Assembly: GCF_036985595.1 (NCBI RefSeq)
Contig: NZ_BTPU01000065.1
Span: forward strand, 1-17,851
Reading direction: 5' to 3'
Origin: Vallitalea maricola
Lineage (GTDB): Bacteria; Bacillota; Clostridia; Lachnospirales; Vallitaleaceae
Length of the DNA: 17,851 nt
Every line of letters starts with the position of its first letter. Position 1 is the first letter of the stretch. The notes under the pieces were generated by a model. That model made no database searches, was not told the DNA's origin, and was given only the letters and a program-made list of their open reading frames with translations. This document shows positions 1 to 7,219 of the stretch, in pieces. Both the position numbers and the translations under genes were made by a program.

Positions 1-4
1 AAAT

Positions 5-52
5 AATATCTATCCTTATAAAATATAGGTAACTCTTATAAGGATAGATATT
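5..52. terminator. Perfect 16-bp hairpin, probable terminator of an upstream gene
   Basis: Positions 5-20 (AATATCTATCCTTATA) are exactly complementary to 37-52, with a 16-nt loop. Only a short TTT follows on the + strand, so it is a weak candidate for an intrinsic terminator of a gene left of the window. It could also work on the other strand or be an RNA-processing hairpin. No coding sequence is seen between it and the MarR gene. Confidence 0.5.
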
Positions 53-116
53 TCTATGTTCATGACTATTAAAACTATTAGCTAAAAAATAAGTCTACAC
101 TTTATAAAAATAATTA

Positions 117-145
117 TTGACATCTATATTTTTTTAATATAAAAT
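117..145 (+). promoter_or_regulatory. Promoter of the marR-ABC exporter operon
   Basis: TTGACA at 117-122, a 17-bp spacer and TAAAAT at 140-145 form a near-consensus vegetative sigma-A promoter. Transcription should start near 152, leaving a leader of about 137 nt before the MarR start codon. The -10 box lies inside the first unit of the 16-bp repeat array, which fits repression by a bound regulator. Confidence 0.8.
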
Positions 146-233
146 AGTTATACATTACAACTATTTTACTATACAACTATTGTATTGTATAACTATTATA
201 TTTTGCAATTATTATAAAGTATAACAATTACGT
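138..233 (+). repeat. Array of six imperfect 16-bp repeats, candidate MarR operator chain
   Basis: Cut into 16-bp units from 138, the spacer shows one recurring core. AATAGTT (inverted) is at 143-149, and AACTATT at 159-165, 175-181 and 191-197. Weaker copies AATTATT (207-213) and AACAATT (223-229) keep the same register. Single units are near-palindromes, for example ATACAACTATTGTAT (171-185) and TATAACTATTATA (188-200). The inverted first core also pairs with the second as AAAATAGTT-N9-AACTATTTT. The array starts on the -10 box and fills the early leader, where a repressor would block transcription. Extra cores (GACTATT 64-70, AACTATT 73-79, AACTAT 250-255) lie out of register. Binding by the adjacent MarR is inferred. 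AT-rich composition raises the chance of weak matches, but the exact 16-bp spacing of four cores is hard to explain that way. Confidence 0.65.
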
Positions 234-288
234 TATATTTACGTATAATAACTATGTAGGTTTTAAAATAATTGAAAGGAAGGTATAT

Positions 289-711
289 ATGACACAAAGA
301 GAAAGATTGATACAATGCATATTAAAATTTTTCCCTCTGATTAATAAAAAATTATTTAAAGATATAAAGTACAAAAATTCATTACATCAAATGAGATTGA
401 TTGGTATGGTAGAGCATGAAAATGGAAAACCAATGAAATACTTTTGTGAAAGGTTAATGATTCCAAAATCAAATTTGACAAAGGTAGCTAACAGGTTAAT
501 TGAAGAAGGGCTTATTGAAAGAAAGACTGATGAAAAAGATAGACGAATAATTAACTTGTATATAACTGAAAAAGGGAAAGATACGTTAGATAAACATAAA
601 AAGGTTATGAAAGAAAATATTAGAATAAAACTAGAAAAACTAGATGATGAAGACATCCAAAAGCTTATTTCAAATTTTGAAGAAATGGAAGCAATATTAG
701 ATAAGCTATAA
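289..711 (+). CDS. MarR-family winged-helix transcriptional regulator
   Basis: A 140-residue protein of normal MarR length. The helix-turn-helix covers about residues 47-73, with the recognition helix near 60-73 (KSNLTKVANRLIEEG). It is followed by a wing with the family pattern DEKDRRIINLYITEKG (81-96), including the Asp-x-x-Asp-Arg-Arg motif. Terminal helices at both ends should form the dimer interface. GGAAGG at 278-283 lies 5 nt before the ATG. The gene is first in an operon with two ABC exporter genes (30-bp gap to the next), the classical arrangement of a drug-sensing repressor and its efflux pump. The 16-bp repeats over its promoter suggest it represses its own operon. Family assignment is secure; ligand and operator are inferred. 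Confidence 0.92.
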   Translation: MTQRERLIQCILKFFPLINKKLFKDIKYKNSLHQMRLIGMVEHENGKPMKYFCERLMIPKSNLTKVANRLIEEGLIERKTDEKDRRIINLYITEKGKDTLDKHKKVMKENIRIKLEKLDDEDIQKLISNFEEMEAILDKL

Positions 712-741
712 AAGATTACATCATGAAGGGAGAGATAAAAT

Positions 742-2469
742 ATGATTAAATTACTTAAAGGTTTAAAACCTTTTAGTTTATCAATTATTATTATACTTAT
801 ATTTACATTTTTAAGAACATTAACTGAGTTATTCTTGCCAACATTAATGTCTGATATAGTTGATATAGGTATTGTTAAGCAGGACATAGGATATATAGCA
901 AAAACAGGAGCATTCATGTTACTTATTGCTGCTCTAGGCGGACTATGTTCTATATTGACAAGTATGCTGTCAGCAAAGACTGGAAGTGCATTTGCCAGAA
1001 ACCTGAGAAATAAGGTTTTTGAAAAGATTGAAAATTATTCTTTAAAGGAATTTGATGAAAAAGGTACTGCTTCATTAATAACTAGAACAACCAATGATAT
1101 TACACAGATACAAAATCTTGTTGTTATGTTATTAAGGATGTTCATCAGAGCTCCTCTAATGGCTATAGGTGGTATTATTATGGCTATTAACAAAAACCCT
1201 AATCTATCGTTAATTATGATAGTAGTTGTTGTTATACTAGGGATTGTAATAGGTTTGGTGGCTAGTAAAAGTATACCTATGTTCAAATCAATGCAAGTCA
1301 AGGTAGATAAGCTTAATCTAGTGCTAAGAGAAAGATTAACTGGTATAAGGGTTATTAGAGCTTTTAATAAGATTAATCATGAGAAGAAAAGATTCAATGA
1401 TGCCAATAAAGATTTAACTAATACAGCTATAAAAGTTAATAAGTTAATGGCATGTTTGACTCCAATACTAATGCTGTTATTTAACTTTACTACTATATTC
1501 ATTATATGGTTCGGTTCTTTTAAAATTAATAATGGTGCTATGCAGGTTGGAGATTTAATGGCCTTTATCCAATATGTATCTCAGATAATGTTCTCATTAA
1601 TCATGTTAACCATGATTTTTATCTTGATACCACGTGCATCTGCATCTGCTATTAGAATTAATGAAGTTCTGAATGTACAACCAGAAATCAATGATCCTAA
1701 TGATCCAGTGGAAAAAACTGAAAAAAGAGGATATATTGAATTTAAAAATGTATCTTTCAGATATAATAACGCTGAAGGTGAAGCATTAGAAGATATATCA
1801 TTTCAAGCTAAACCTGGAGAGGTTACTGCTATTATAGGTGGAACTGGTTCAGGAAAATCTACATTAGTTAATTTGATATCTAGATTTTATGATGTATCCA
1901 AAGGTAGCATATTAATTGATGATGTTGATATTAGAAAAATGTCTCAGGAATATCTACGAAGTAAGATTGGTTTAGTTCCTCAAAAAGCAGTATTATTCAG
2001 TGGAACAATAACACAAAACATTCGATTTGGAAAAGAGGATGCAAATAAAGAAGAAATAGTTCATGCTTGTGAGATAGCTCAAGCAACTGAATTCATAAAT
2101 GATATGAAAGATGGATATGATTCTGAGATATCTCAAGGTGGTACTAATATATCAGGAGGACAAAAACAGCGTTTGTCAATTGCAAGAGCTTTAGTCAGAA
2201 AACCTGAAATATATATTTTTGATGATAGTTTTTCAGCTTTGGATTTCAAGACTGATGCGAAACTTCGTCAAGCTCTAAAGAAAGAAACCTCTTATGATAC
2301 TGTAATAATTGTTGCACAGCGTGTGACTACTGTAATGAATGCAGATAGAATCATAGTTCTAGACGAAGGACGTATTGTAGGAATGGGAACACATAAAGAA
2401 TTGCTAAGCTCAAGTGATGTATATAGACAGATTGTATCTTCACAGCTTTCAGAGGAGGAATTAGCATGA
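742..2469 (+). CDS. ABC exporter half-transporter, degenerate-site subunit (TM287/LmrC-like)
   Basis: A 575-residue membrane/ATPase fusion of the multidrug exporter type. An N-terminal six-helix transmembrane domain (about 15-300) is followed by a nucleotide-binding domain with Walker A GGTGSGKST (366-374), an intact signature SGGQ (471-474) and Walker B ending IFDDS. The catalytic Glu after the Walker B Asp (D494) is replaced by Asp (D495). The switch-loop His is replaced by Gln (Q526, in VAQR). These two changes are typical of the non-hydrolysing partner in heterodimeric exporters such as TM287/288 and LmrCD. The next gene supplies the complementary subunit and overlaps this one by 4 bp (ATGA), so the two are probably translated together. 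The complex should sit in the cell membrane and export hydrophobic or drug-like compounds; the substrate cannot be read from sequence. Confidence 0.92.
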   Translation: MIKLLKGLKPFSLSIIIILIFTFLRTLTELFLPTLMSDIVDIGIVKQDIGYIAKTGAFMLLIAALGGLCSILTSMLSAKTGSAFARNLRNKVFEKIENYSLKEFDEKGTASLITRTTNDITQIQNLVVMLLRMFIRAPLMAIGGIIMAINKNPNLSLIMIVVVVILGIVIGLVASKSIPMFKSMQVKVDKLNLVLRERLTGIRVIRAFNKINHEKKRFNDANKDLTNTAIKVNKLMACLTPILMLLFNFTTIFIIWFGSFKINNGAMQVGDLMAFIQYVSQIMFSLIMLTMIFILIPRASASAIRINEVLNVQPEINDPNDPVEKTEKRGYIEFKNVSFRYNNAEGEALEDISFQAKPGEVTAIIGGTGSGKSTLVNLISRFYDVSKGSILIDDVDIRKMSQEYLRSKIGLVPQKAVLFSGTITQNIRFGKEDANKEEIVHACEIAQATEFINDMKDGYDSEISQGGTNISGGQKQRLSIARALVRKPEIYIFDDSFSALDFKTDAKLRQALKKETSYDTVIIVAQRVTTVMNADRIIVLDEGRIVGMGTHKELLSSSDVYRQIVSSQLSEEELA

Positions 2470-4316
2470 GTAAAGGTAGAGTAGGAAGAGGACCGGGTAG
2501 AGGTCATGCCATGAGTATGCCTGTAGAGAAAGCAAAAAATTTCAAAGGAACATTAAAAAGACTATTAGGGTATCTAAAGCCTAGAAGAGTAAGTCTTATC
2601 TTCGTAGTTATAATGGCTATTTGTAGTACAATATTCACTATTTTGGCACCAAAGATAATGGGAAAGGCTACAACAAGACTTTTCAATGACTTTATGGAAA
2701 TCATTAAAGGAGTTCCTAATGCATCAGTTAACTTTGATGCTATATGGAATATTCTACTTGTGCTAGGGATTTTGTATATTTTAAGTTCTTTATTCAGCTT
2801 CATTATGCAATTCACTATGGCAAGTGTTGTTCAAAAAACAGTTTTTACCATACGTGAAGATGTTAGTAGGAAGCTTACCAAGTTACCACTTAAATATTAT
2901 GATTCTCGTACACATGGTGAAATACTAAGCCGTGTTACTAATGATATTGATAATATAAGTAATACTTTGCAACAAAGTGTTATACAGTTAATCACTTCTA
3001 TAATAACTATAGTAGGTGTTATCGTCATGATGTTGACAATAAGCCCTTTGTTGACACTTATTACTATTACCACATTACCATTAAGTATTATAATTACTAA
3101 GAATATAGCCAAGAAGTCACAGAAATATTTTAAGAGTCAGCAAGAAATAATTGGTAATCTTAACGGTCATGTTGAAGAAATGTATACAGGGCATAAGATT
3201 GTAAAAGCTTATGGACATGAGAAAAAATCAATTAAAGAATTTAAAGAAATAAACGATAAACTATATGAGGCTGGCTGGAAAGCCCAATTTATATCAGGTA
3301 TCATTATGCCTATGATGAGTTTTGTTAATAACCTAGGATATGTGTTTGTTTGTATCGCTGGTGGTATATTGATGATAAAGAAATCTATACAATTAGGTGA
3401 TATTCAAGCTTTTATTCAATATTCAAGATCATTTGGTCAGCCTATTGTTCAAACAGCTAATATTGCTAATATTATTCAGTCAACTATTGCATCAGCTGAG
3501 CGTGTTTTTGAAGTATTAGATGAAGAGGAAGAAATACCAGATAAAAAGAATCCAGTACAAATTGATAATCTACAGGGAAATGTTAGATTTAACCAGGTTG
3601 ATTTTGGTTATAAAGAGGATGTTACTCTTATCAATAATATGAATATTGATGTTAAGAAAGGCCAAACAGTGGCTATAGTGGGTCCTACTGGTGCTGGAAA
3701 AACAACGTTGGTTAATTTACTTATGAGATTCTATGAGTTGAAGGATGGTACTATAAGTATTGACGGTGTCAATATTAATGATTTGAGAAGAAGTGATCTT
3801 AGAAATCTGTTTGGTATGGTTCTTCAAGATACATGGTTGTTCAAAGGAACCATAAGAGATAATATCGCTTATGGAAAAGAAGGGGCTAGTGAGGAAGAAA
3901 TCATCAGGGCTACAAAAGCTGCACATGCGGATCATTTTATTAGAACCCTTCCAGAGGGGTATGATACTGTACTTAATGAAGAAGCTAATAATATATCCCA
4001 AGGACAGAAACAGCTTTTGACTATTGCTAGGGCGATACTTGCTAATCCATTAATTCTAATACTTGATGAAGCAACAAGTAGTGTTGATACTAGGACGGAG
4101 ATATATATTCAAAAAGCTATGGAATCACTTATGAAGGGAAGAACTAGTTTTGTTATTGCCCATCGTTTGTCTACGATTAAGGATGCGGATATGATTCTTG
4201 TAATGAATAATGGTGATATTATAGAGAAAGGAAATCATCAGGAATTGCTTGAATTTAATGGCTTTTATGCTGAGCTTTATAATAGTCAGTTTGTTGGAAG
4301 TGAAGAAGCGGTTTAG
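2466..4316 (+). CDS. ABC exporter half-transporter, catalytic subunit (TM288/LmrD-like)
   Basis: A 616-residue partner of the preceding gene. It begins with a Gly/Arg-rich tail (SKGRVGRGPGRG), then a transmembrane domain (about 40-340) and an ATPase domain. Walker A is GPTGAGKTT (406-414, Lys412), Walker B ILDEATSSVD has the catalytic Glu (E535), and the switch His is present (H566 in IAHRLST). The signature is SQGQ (511-514) instead of SGGQ. This is the mirror of the first subunit: its good Walker motifs face the good signature of the partner, and the degenerate Walker site of the partner faces this altered signature. GAGGAGG (2453-2459) precedes the ATG, which overlaps the previous stop. 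This supports an obligate heterodimer with one working ATP site. Confidence 0.92.
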   Translation: MSKGRVGRGPGRGHAMSMPVEKAKNFKGTLKRLLGYLKPRRVSLIFVVIMAICSTIFTILAPKIMGKATTRLFNDFMEIIKGVPNASVNFDAIWNILLVLGILYILSSLFSFIMQFTMASVVQKTVFTIREDVSRKLTKLPLKYYDSRTHGEILSRVTNDIDNISNTLQQSVIQLITSIITIVGVIVMMLTISPLLTLITITTLPLSIIITKNIAKKSQKYFKSQQEIIGNLNGHVEEMYTGHKIVKAYGHEKKSIKEFKEINDKLYEAGWKAQFISGIIMPMMSFVNNLGYVFVCIAGGILMIKKSIQLGDIQAFIQYSRSFGQPIVQTANIANIIQSTIASAERVFEVLDEEEEIPDKKNPVQIDNLQGNVRFNQVDFGYKEDVTLINNMNIDVKKGQTVAIVGPTGAGKTTLVNLLMRFYELKDGTISIDGVNINDLRRSDLRNLFGMVLQDTWLFKGTIRDNIAYGKEGASEEEIIRATKAAHADHFIRTLPEGYDTVLNEEANNISQGQKQLLTIARAILANPLILILDEATSSVDTRTEIYIQKAMESLMKGRTSFVIAHRLSTIKDADMILVMNNGDIIEKGNHQELLEFNGFYAELYNSQFVGSEEAV

Positions 4317-4370
4317 AGATAAGTTGGTTTTTTTTATGGCCTGAGATTTTATTTTTGAGGTAGAATCAAT

Positions 4371-4469
4371 ATGGCTAGTGCAAGGTGTATATAGTAGGTT
4401 TAACTTGCCTTACCCTGAGAAGCGGTCGGTCTGCGTTAAACCAACTATATACACCTTTTTTATGGCTAG
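4371..4469 (+). repeat. Long palindrome with structured GC-rich loop, flanked by 8-bp direct repeats
   Basis: ATGGCTAG occurs at 4371-4378 and again at 4462-4469. Between them are two 23-nt arms, 4382-4404 and 4435-4457, complementary at 22 of 23 positions. The 30-nt loop (4405-4434) is much richer in GC than the surroundings and can form a smaller stem (GCC and ACC with GGT and GGT). Inverted repeats inside a short direct repeat resemble a small non-coding insertion with a target duplication, although 3-4 nt separate the arms from the repeats. An ordinary large terminator is the alternative. The rest of 4317-4531 holds a T-tract after the ABC stop and a promoter near its end, and no gene. 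Confidence 0.5.
4382..4461 (+). terminator. Intrinsic terminator of the exporter operon
   Basis: The 23-bp hairpin described for the flanked palindrome is followed at once by six T residues (4456-4461), so RNA read from the ABC operon would end here whatever the origin of the palindrome. The loop of 30 nt is unusually long for a terminator. Confidence 0.65.
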
Positions 4470-4520
4470 GGTAGTGGGGTGGTGAAAAATTATAATTAGG
4501 GATGTAATTTGATCAGATTA

Positions 4521-4549
4521 TTGACAAGATTTTGGTGGATAGATATACT
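4521..4549 (+). promoter_or_regulatory. Promoter of the HAM1-like gene
   Basis: A perfect TTGACA (4521-4526), a 17-bp spacer and TATACT (4544-4549) form a near-ideal sigma-A promoter. Transcription should start near 4556. That is downstream of the TTG at 4532, so the longest open frame cannot be the real gene and the ATG at 4592 is the likely start. Confidence 0.75.
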
Positions 4550-4591
4550 TGTTATAAGAATATACTGCGTGTGAGAGGATTGATTGTAAGT

Positions 4592-5206
4592 ATGGATTTG
4601 ATTTATGGGACATATAATCCTTCAAAGTTTTTGAGTATGGTGAAGATGTTAGAAGGGCTTGATATTAATTTAATGCATCTTGATTCATTTGATATAGAGA
4701 TTGTAGAAGCAGAGGAGAATGGTAAAGAACCGTTGGATAATGCATCTGCTAAAGCAATGAGTTATTATAAGCAATTAAAGAGACCAGTATTTTCATGTGA
4801 TTCGGGATTGTTTTTTGATAATGTTGATGAGAAGGATCAACCTGGGGTTTATATCAAACGAGTGAATGGTAGGGTTTTAACAGATTTAGAGATGCAAGCT
4901 TATTATAGTGATTTAGCTAGGAAATATGGGGGACGTTTAAGGGCATATTATAAGAATTCAATTTGTTTGGTTATGAATGAAAATACTGTTTATAGATATG
5001 ATGGTGAGGATTTGAATTCGGAGAAGTTTTATATGGTAGATAGACCTCATGATGTTTTTCGTAAAGGTTTTCCCCTTGATTCGTTGTCTGTTGATATGAA
5101 AAGTATGAAGTATTATTATGATTTGGAGGAGGGAGAGGATGATAATCTAGGGGTTATAAGTGGATTTAGGAGGTTCTTCATTAAGACTTTGAAATTATTA
5201 GATTAA
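4592..5206 (+). CDS. Divergent HAM1/RdgB-like non-canonical purine NTP pyrophosphatase
   Basis: A 204-residue protein resembling enzymes that hydrolyse XTP/dITP to the monophosphate and clean the nucleotide pool. Family marks: the N-terminal nucleotide-binding motif GTYNPSK (6-12, family pattern T/S-x-N-x-x-K), an acidic stretch followed by LDNASAKA (48-55, matching the family ENAxxKA), the catalytic-type DSG (70-72) and PGVY (84-87). The family GFGYDP and SHRxxA segments are only loosely recognisable (near 159-163 and 190-194), so substrate choice may differ. The start at 4592 follows from the promoter and because the family begins within a few residues of the GT-x-N motif; AGAGGA (4574-4579) lies 12 nt upstream, rather far. 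Family confidence is moderate and activity is inferred. Confidence 0.65.
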   Translation: MDLIYGTYNPSKFLSMVKMLEGLDINLMHLDSFDIEIVEAEENGKEPLDNASAKAMSYYKQLKRPVFSCDSGLFFDNVDEKDQPGVYIKRVNGRVLTDLEMQAYYSDLARKYGGRLRAYYKNSICLVMNENTVYRYDGEDLNSEKFYMVDRPHDVFRKGFPLDSLSVDMKSMKYYYDLEEGEDDNLGVISGFRRFFIKTLKLLD

Positions 5207-5251
5207 ACTTAAGTATAAAATATAATGATAGAATTATTGGGAGAAAAGTTT

Positions 5252-5746
5252 ATGAGAGATAAGAGATTAATAATATTAATATTCATTCCATTTGTGTTTG
5301 GATATCTAACCAATTTAGTTTTTTTAGTTCCTGGAGTAGGTACATTAACTTATAGTTTAATGCCATTTGTTTTACTTATATATTGGTTTTGGGTAGGAAT
5401 CCAGTTTTCAAAGAGTTCAATTAAGAATGTATATGCGTTAATTTATGGTAATATATTATGTGTTTTAAGCTTATTACTGTATTATTGGCAGTTTATTTTA
5501 TTAGGTGATGAAAAAAGAAGTATGTTTTTGGCTAGTATATCTCAAATGTATGTTTCACCTTTAAGTCCTATTACTGCTAGATTTGGAATTATGTTGGAAA
5601 AACTTCCAAATGTTATTACACAGACATCAATACTGGCAATGAATATTATTGGGACAATATTATTAGTTATTACATTCTTTGCAGGATTCATATTTGAGAA
5701 AATTAAACACAGTAGATTAGAGAAAGTGGAAATAGATGGTAAGTAA
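5252..5746 (+). CDS. Small four-helix membrane protein of unknown function
   Basis: A 164-residue protein not recognised as a known family. Four hydrophobic segments are visible at about 6-26, 33-52, 60-84 and 126-149, with a polar loop (85-120) between the third and fourth. The tail is lysine- and glutamate-rich and probably cytoplasmic. No catalytic motif or metal-binding cluster is apparent. An ATG at 5225 would add nine residues, but GGGAG at 5239-5243 lies 8 nt before the ATG at 5252, which is preferred. It follows the HAM1-like gene after 45 bp without a visible terminator, so they may be co-transcribed. Confidence 0.7.
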   Translation: MRDKRLIILIFIPFVFGYLTNLVFLVPGVGTLTYSLMPFVLLIYWFWVGIQFSKSSIKNVYALIYGNILCVLSLLLYYWQFILLGDEKRSMFLASISQMYVSPLSPITARFGIMLEKLPNVITQTSILAMNIIGTILLVITFFAGFIFEKIKHSRLEKVEIDGK

Positions 5747-5798
5747 ATGTTATAAAATACTCAAAGATAATAGTAGTAATTGAAAAGGAGAAATATTT

Positions 5799-6473
5799 AT
5801 GGTAGATTTTAGTTTGTTAAAAATAGAATCATATTTTGACCATTTAAGTGCAAATAGCGAAAAAAGCTCTACCATACTAACTTATATAAATAAAATTCAT
5901 TTTATTTTAGATGAATTAGAAGAAACGGAAATAAAAAATGGCTTATTAAAGATTGTGGAAGAAATTAAAGTTTTAGTGAATGGTAAATGGACACAGTCTG
6001 ATATAGAAAATTGCTATAAGAGGGCAAAAGAGGTATTATTCCGTGATACAAAATCAGTATTGAAAAATTTTAATGAAAAGCTTAGTAATACTAACATCAA
6101 TGATTTTTATATAATAAATCAAGATATGTTTAGCTTAACATTGGCAGGAAGTTTTGACAGCGACTATTATCATGATGTAGAAGTAAAATTTCTAGATGTT
6201 GAATTTATTTGCTGTCCTAATCATTTTACAGCTGATTCATTTAGAATTGCTACTGAGAATGAAATTTATAAATTAGGGGAAGTTACTAACATTAAAGATT
6301 CAGAAGGTTTAGCTATTTGTATGGAAGATACTAGTTGGGGAGATAAATATTATATGATTGCTCATAGTATTGAAGTATCATGGGGAACTGTGTTTTATTA
6401 TATGCGTGAAAATCTCGGAGAAGGGCAAAGAATAGCTAATTGGGTATTGGAAAAAAATAGATCTAACAGATAA
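5799..6473 (+). CDS. Hypothetical soluble protein, unrecognised family
   Basis: A 224-residue protein with no signal peptide or membrane segment. The first 110 residues look helical and charged (ILDELEETEIKNGLLKIVEE). The second half is rich in beta-type and aromatic residues (SLTLAGSFDSDYYHDVEVKFLDVEFI, split here as SLTLAGSFDSDYYHD and VEVKFLDVEFI), with a Cys-Cys pair in FICCPNHF and several tryptophans. AAAGGAG (5784-5790) is 8 nt before the ATG, so translation is well supported. The shape recalls small immunity- or DUF-type proteins, but no family can be named. It lies 52 bp after the membrane protein and 83 bp before the phospholipase-like gene. Confidence 0.7.
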   Translation: MVDFSLLKIESYFDHLSANSEKSSTILTYINKIHFILDELEETEIKNGLLKIVEEIKVLVNGKWTQSDIENCYKRAKEVLFRDTKSVLKNFNEKLSNTNINDFYIINQDMFSLTLAGSFDSDYYHDVEVKFLDVEFICCPNHFTADSFRIATENEIYKLGEVTNIKDSEGLAICMEDTSWGDKYYMIAHSIEVSWGTVFYYMRENLGEGQRIANWVLEKNRSNR

Positions 6474-6556
6474 TAAATTATATTACTATCCTATCTAATA
6501 TAATATATACTTAGTTATTAATTTTTAATTATCAAATTTAAGCGAGGAGGAATAAT

Positions 6557-7207
6557 ATGCCTTTTGCAATGACGCATTTGTATATTGCATATAACATAAT
6601 ACAACAGACACCTCAGATTAAGAAACCTAATGATTTTCTGCTAGGAGCTATTGCTCCAGATTCAGTGCACTTTCGAAATAATTACGATAGTGATATGAAA
6701 TTCAATAGTCATCTGTGTATTGGTAATGAAAAATGGGGAAGAGTAACTAATAATGATGAGTGGATAGATAATGTGCTTAGTTTTTTGAAAAATAATAAAG
6801 ACTCACAGAACGCTGATTTTATATATGGGTTTTGCTGTCATATATTAGCAGACATTCAAAATAATATAAAAATATGGACACCATTTAGAGAGAAAAACAA
6901 CAAAGGAGTTTGTAGTATATATCATCAAGAATCTTATGGTATTGATTATGAATTATATTTACTTCCACAAAGAAAGGTAATATGGACTATGTTGGAGGAT
7001 GCTACAGCATTTGATATACAAGATATTGTTAGAGCAGTAGAAATAAATCAGATGAAACAATCTCTGAGTAAGGAACAATTTGAGAATAGGAAGTCTATTG
7101 ATATATCAACGAATGAATATGTAACACTTTCTGGAATGCAAAAATTTATTGATGAGGAATCTGAGTACATAAAAAATATGTTGTATGGCGAAGATAGAGC
7201 TTATTGA
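6557..7207 (+). CDS. Zinc-dependent phospholipase C-like protein
   Basis: A 216-residue cytoplasmic protein with the pattern of the Zn-dependent phospholipase C/S1-P1-like fold as found in many clostridial hydrolase-like proteins. Visible are MTH near the start (His7), LLGAIAPDSVH (28-38, Asp35 and His38), His52 and GFCCHILAD (91-99, His95 and Asp99), a His/Asp set able to bind metals. There is no signal peptide, so it is unlikely to be a secreted toxin-type lipase; hydrolysis of an intracellular phosphoester is a reasonable guess. AGGAGG at 6545-6550 is 6 nt before the ATG. The next gene starts 12 bp after the stop, so they are almost certainly co-translated. Confidence 0.68.
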   Translation: MPFAMTHLYIAYNIIQQTPQIKKPNDFLLGAIAPDSVHFRNNYDSDMKFNSHLCIGNEKWGRVTNNDEWIDNVLSFLKNNKDSQNADFIYGFCCHILADIQNNIKIWTPFREKNNKGVCSIYHQESYGIDYELYLLPQRKVIWTMLEDATAFDIQDIVRAVEINQMKQSLSKEQFENRKSIDISTNEYVTLSGMQKFIDEESEYIKNMLYGEDRAY

Positions 7208-7219
7208 ATGGAGGATATT

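Noticed and set aside
138..233. Regular repeats considered as a CRISPR array.
   Set aside because: The repeats are 16 bp, imperfect and without unique spacers, and no cas gene is nearby.
387..917. Long - strand open frame of 176 codons opposite the MarR and first ABC genes.
   Set aside because: It is antisense to two secure genes, has a low-complexity Ser/Ile-rich product and no ribosome binding site worth noting; it is a shadow of the coding strand.
4398..4441. GTTTAAC and GTTAAAC look like the R'' and R' core boxes of an integron attC site.
   Set aside because: The 44-bp span is shorter than known attC sites, the outer stem extends well beyond the boxes, and no integrase or cassette array is present.
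6557..7207. Reading the phospholipase C-like protein as a secreted alpha-toxin type enzyme.
   Set aside because: There is no signal peptide and no C-terminal membrane-binding domain, and it is much shorter.
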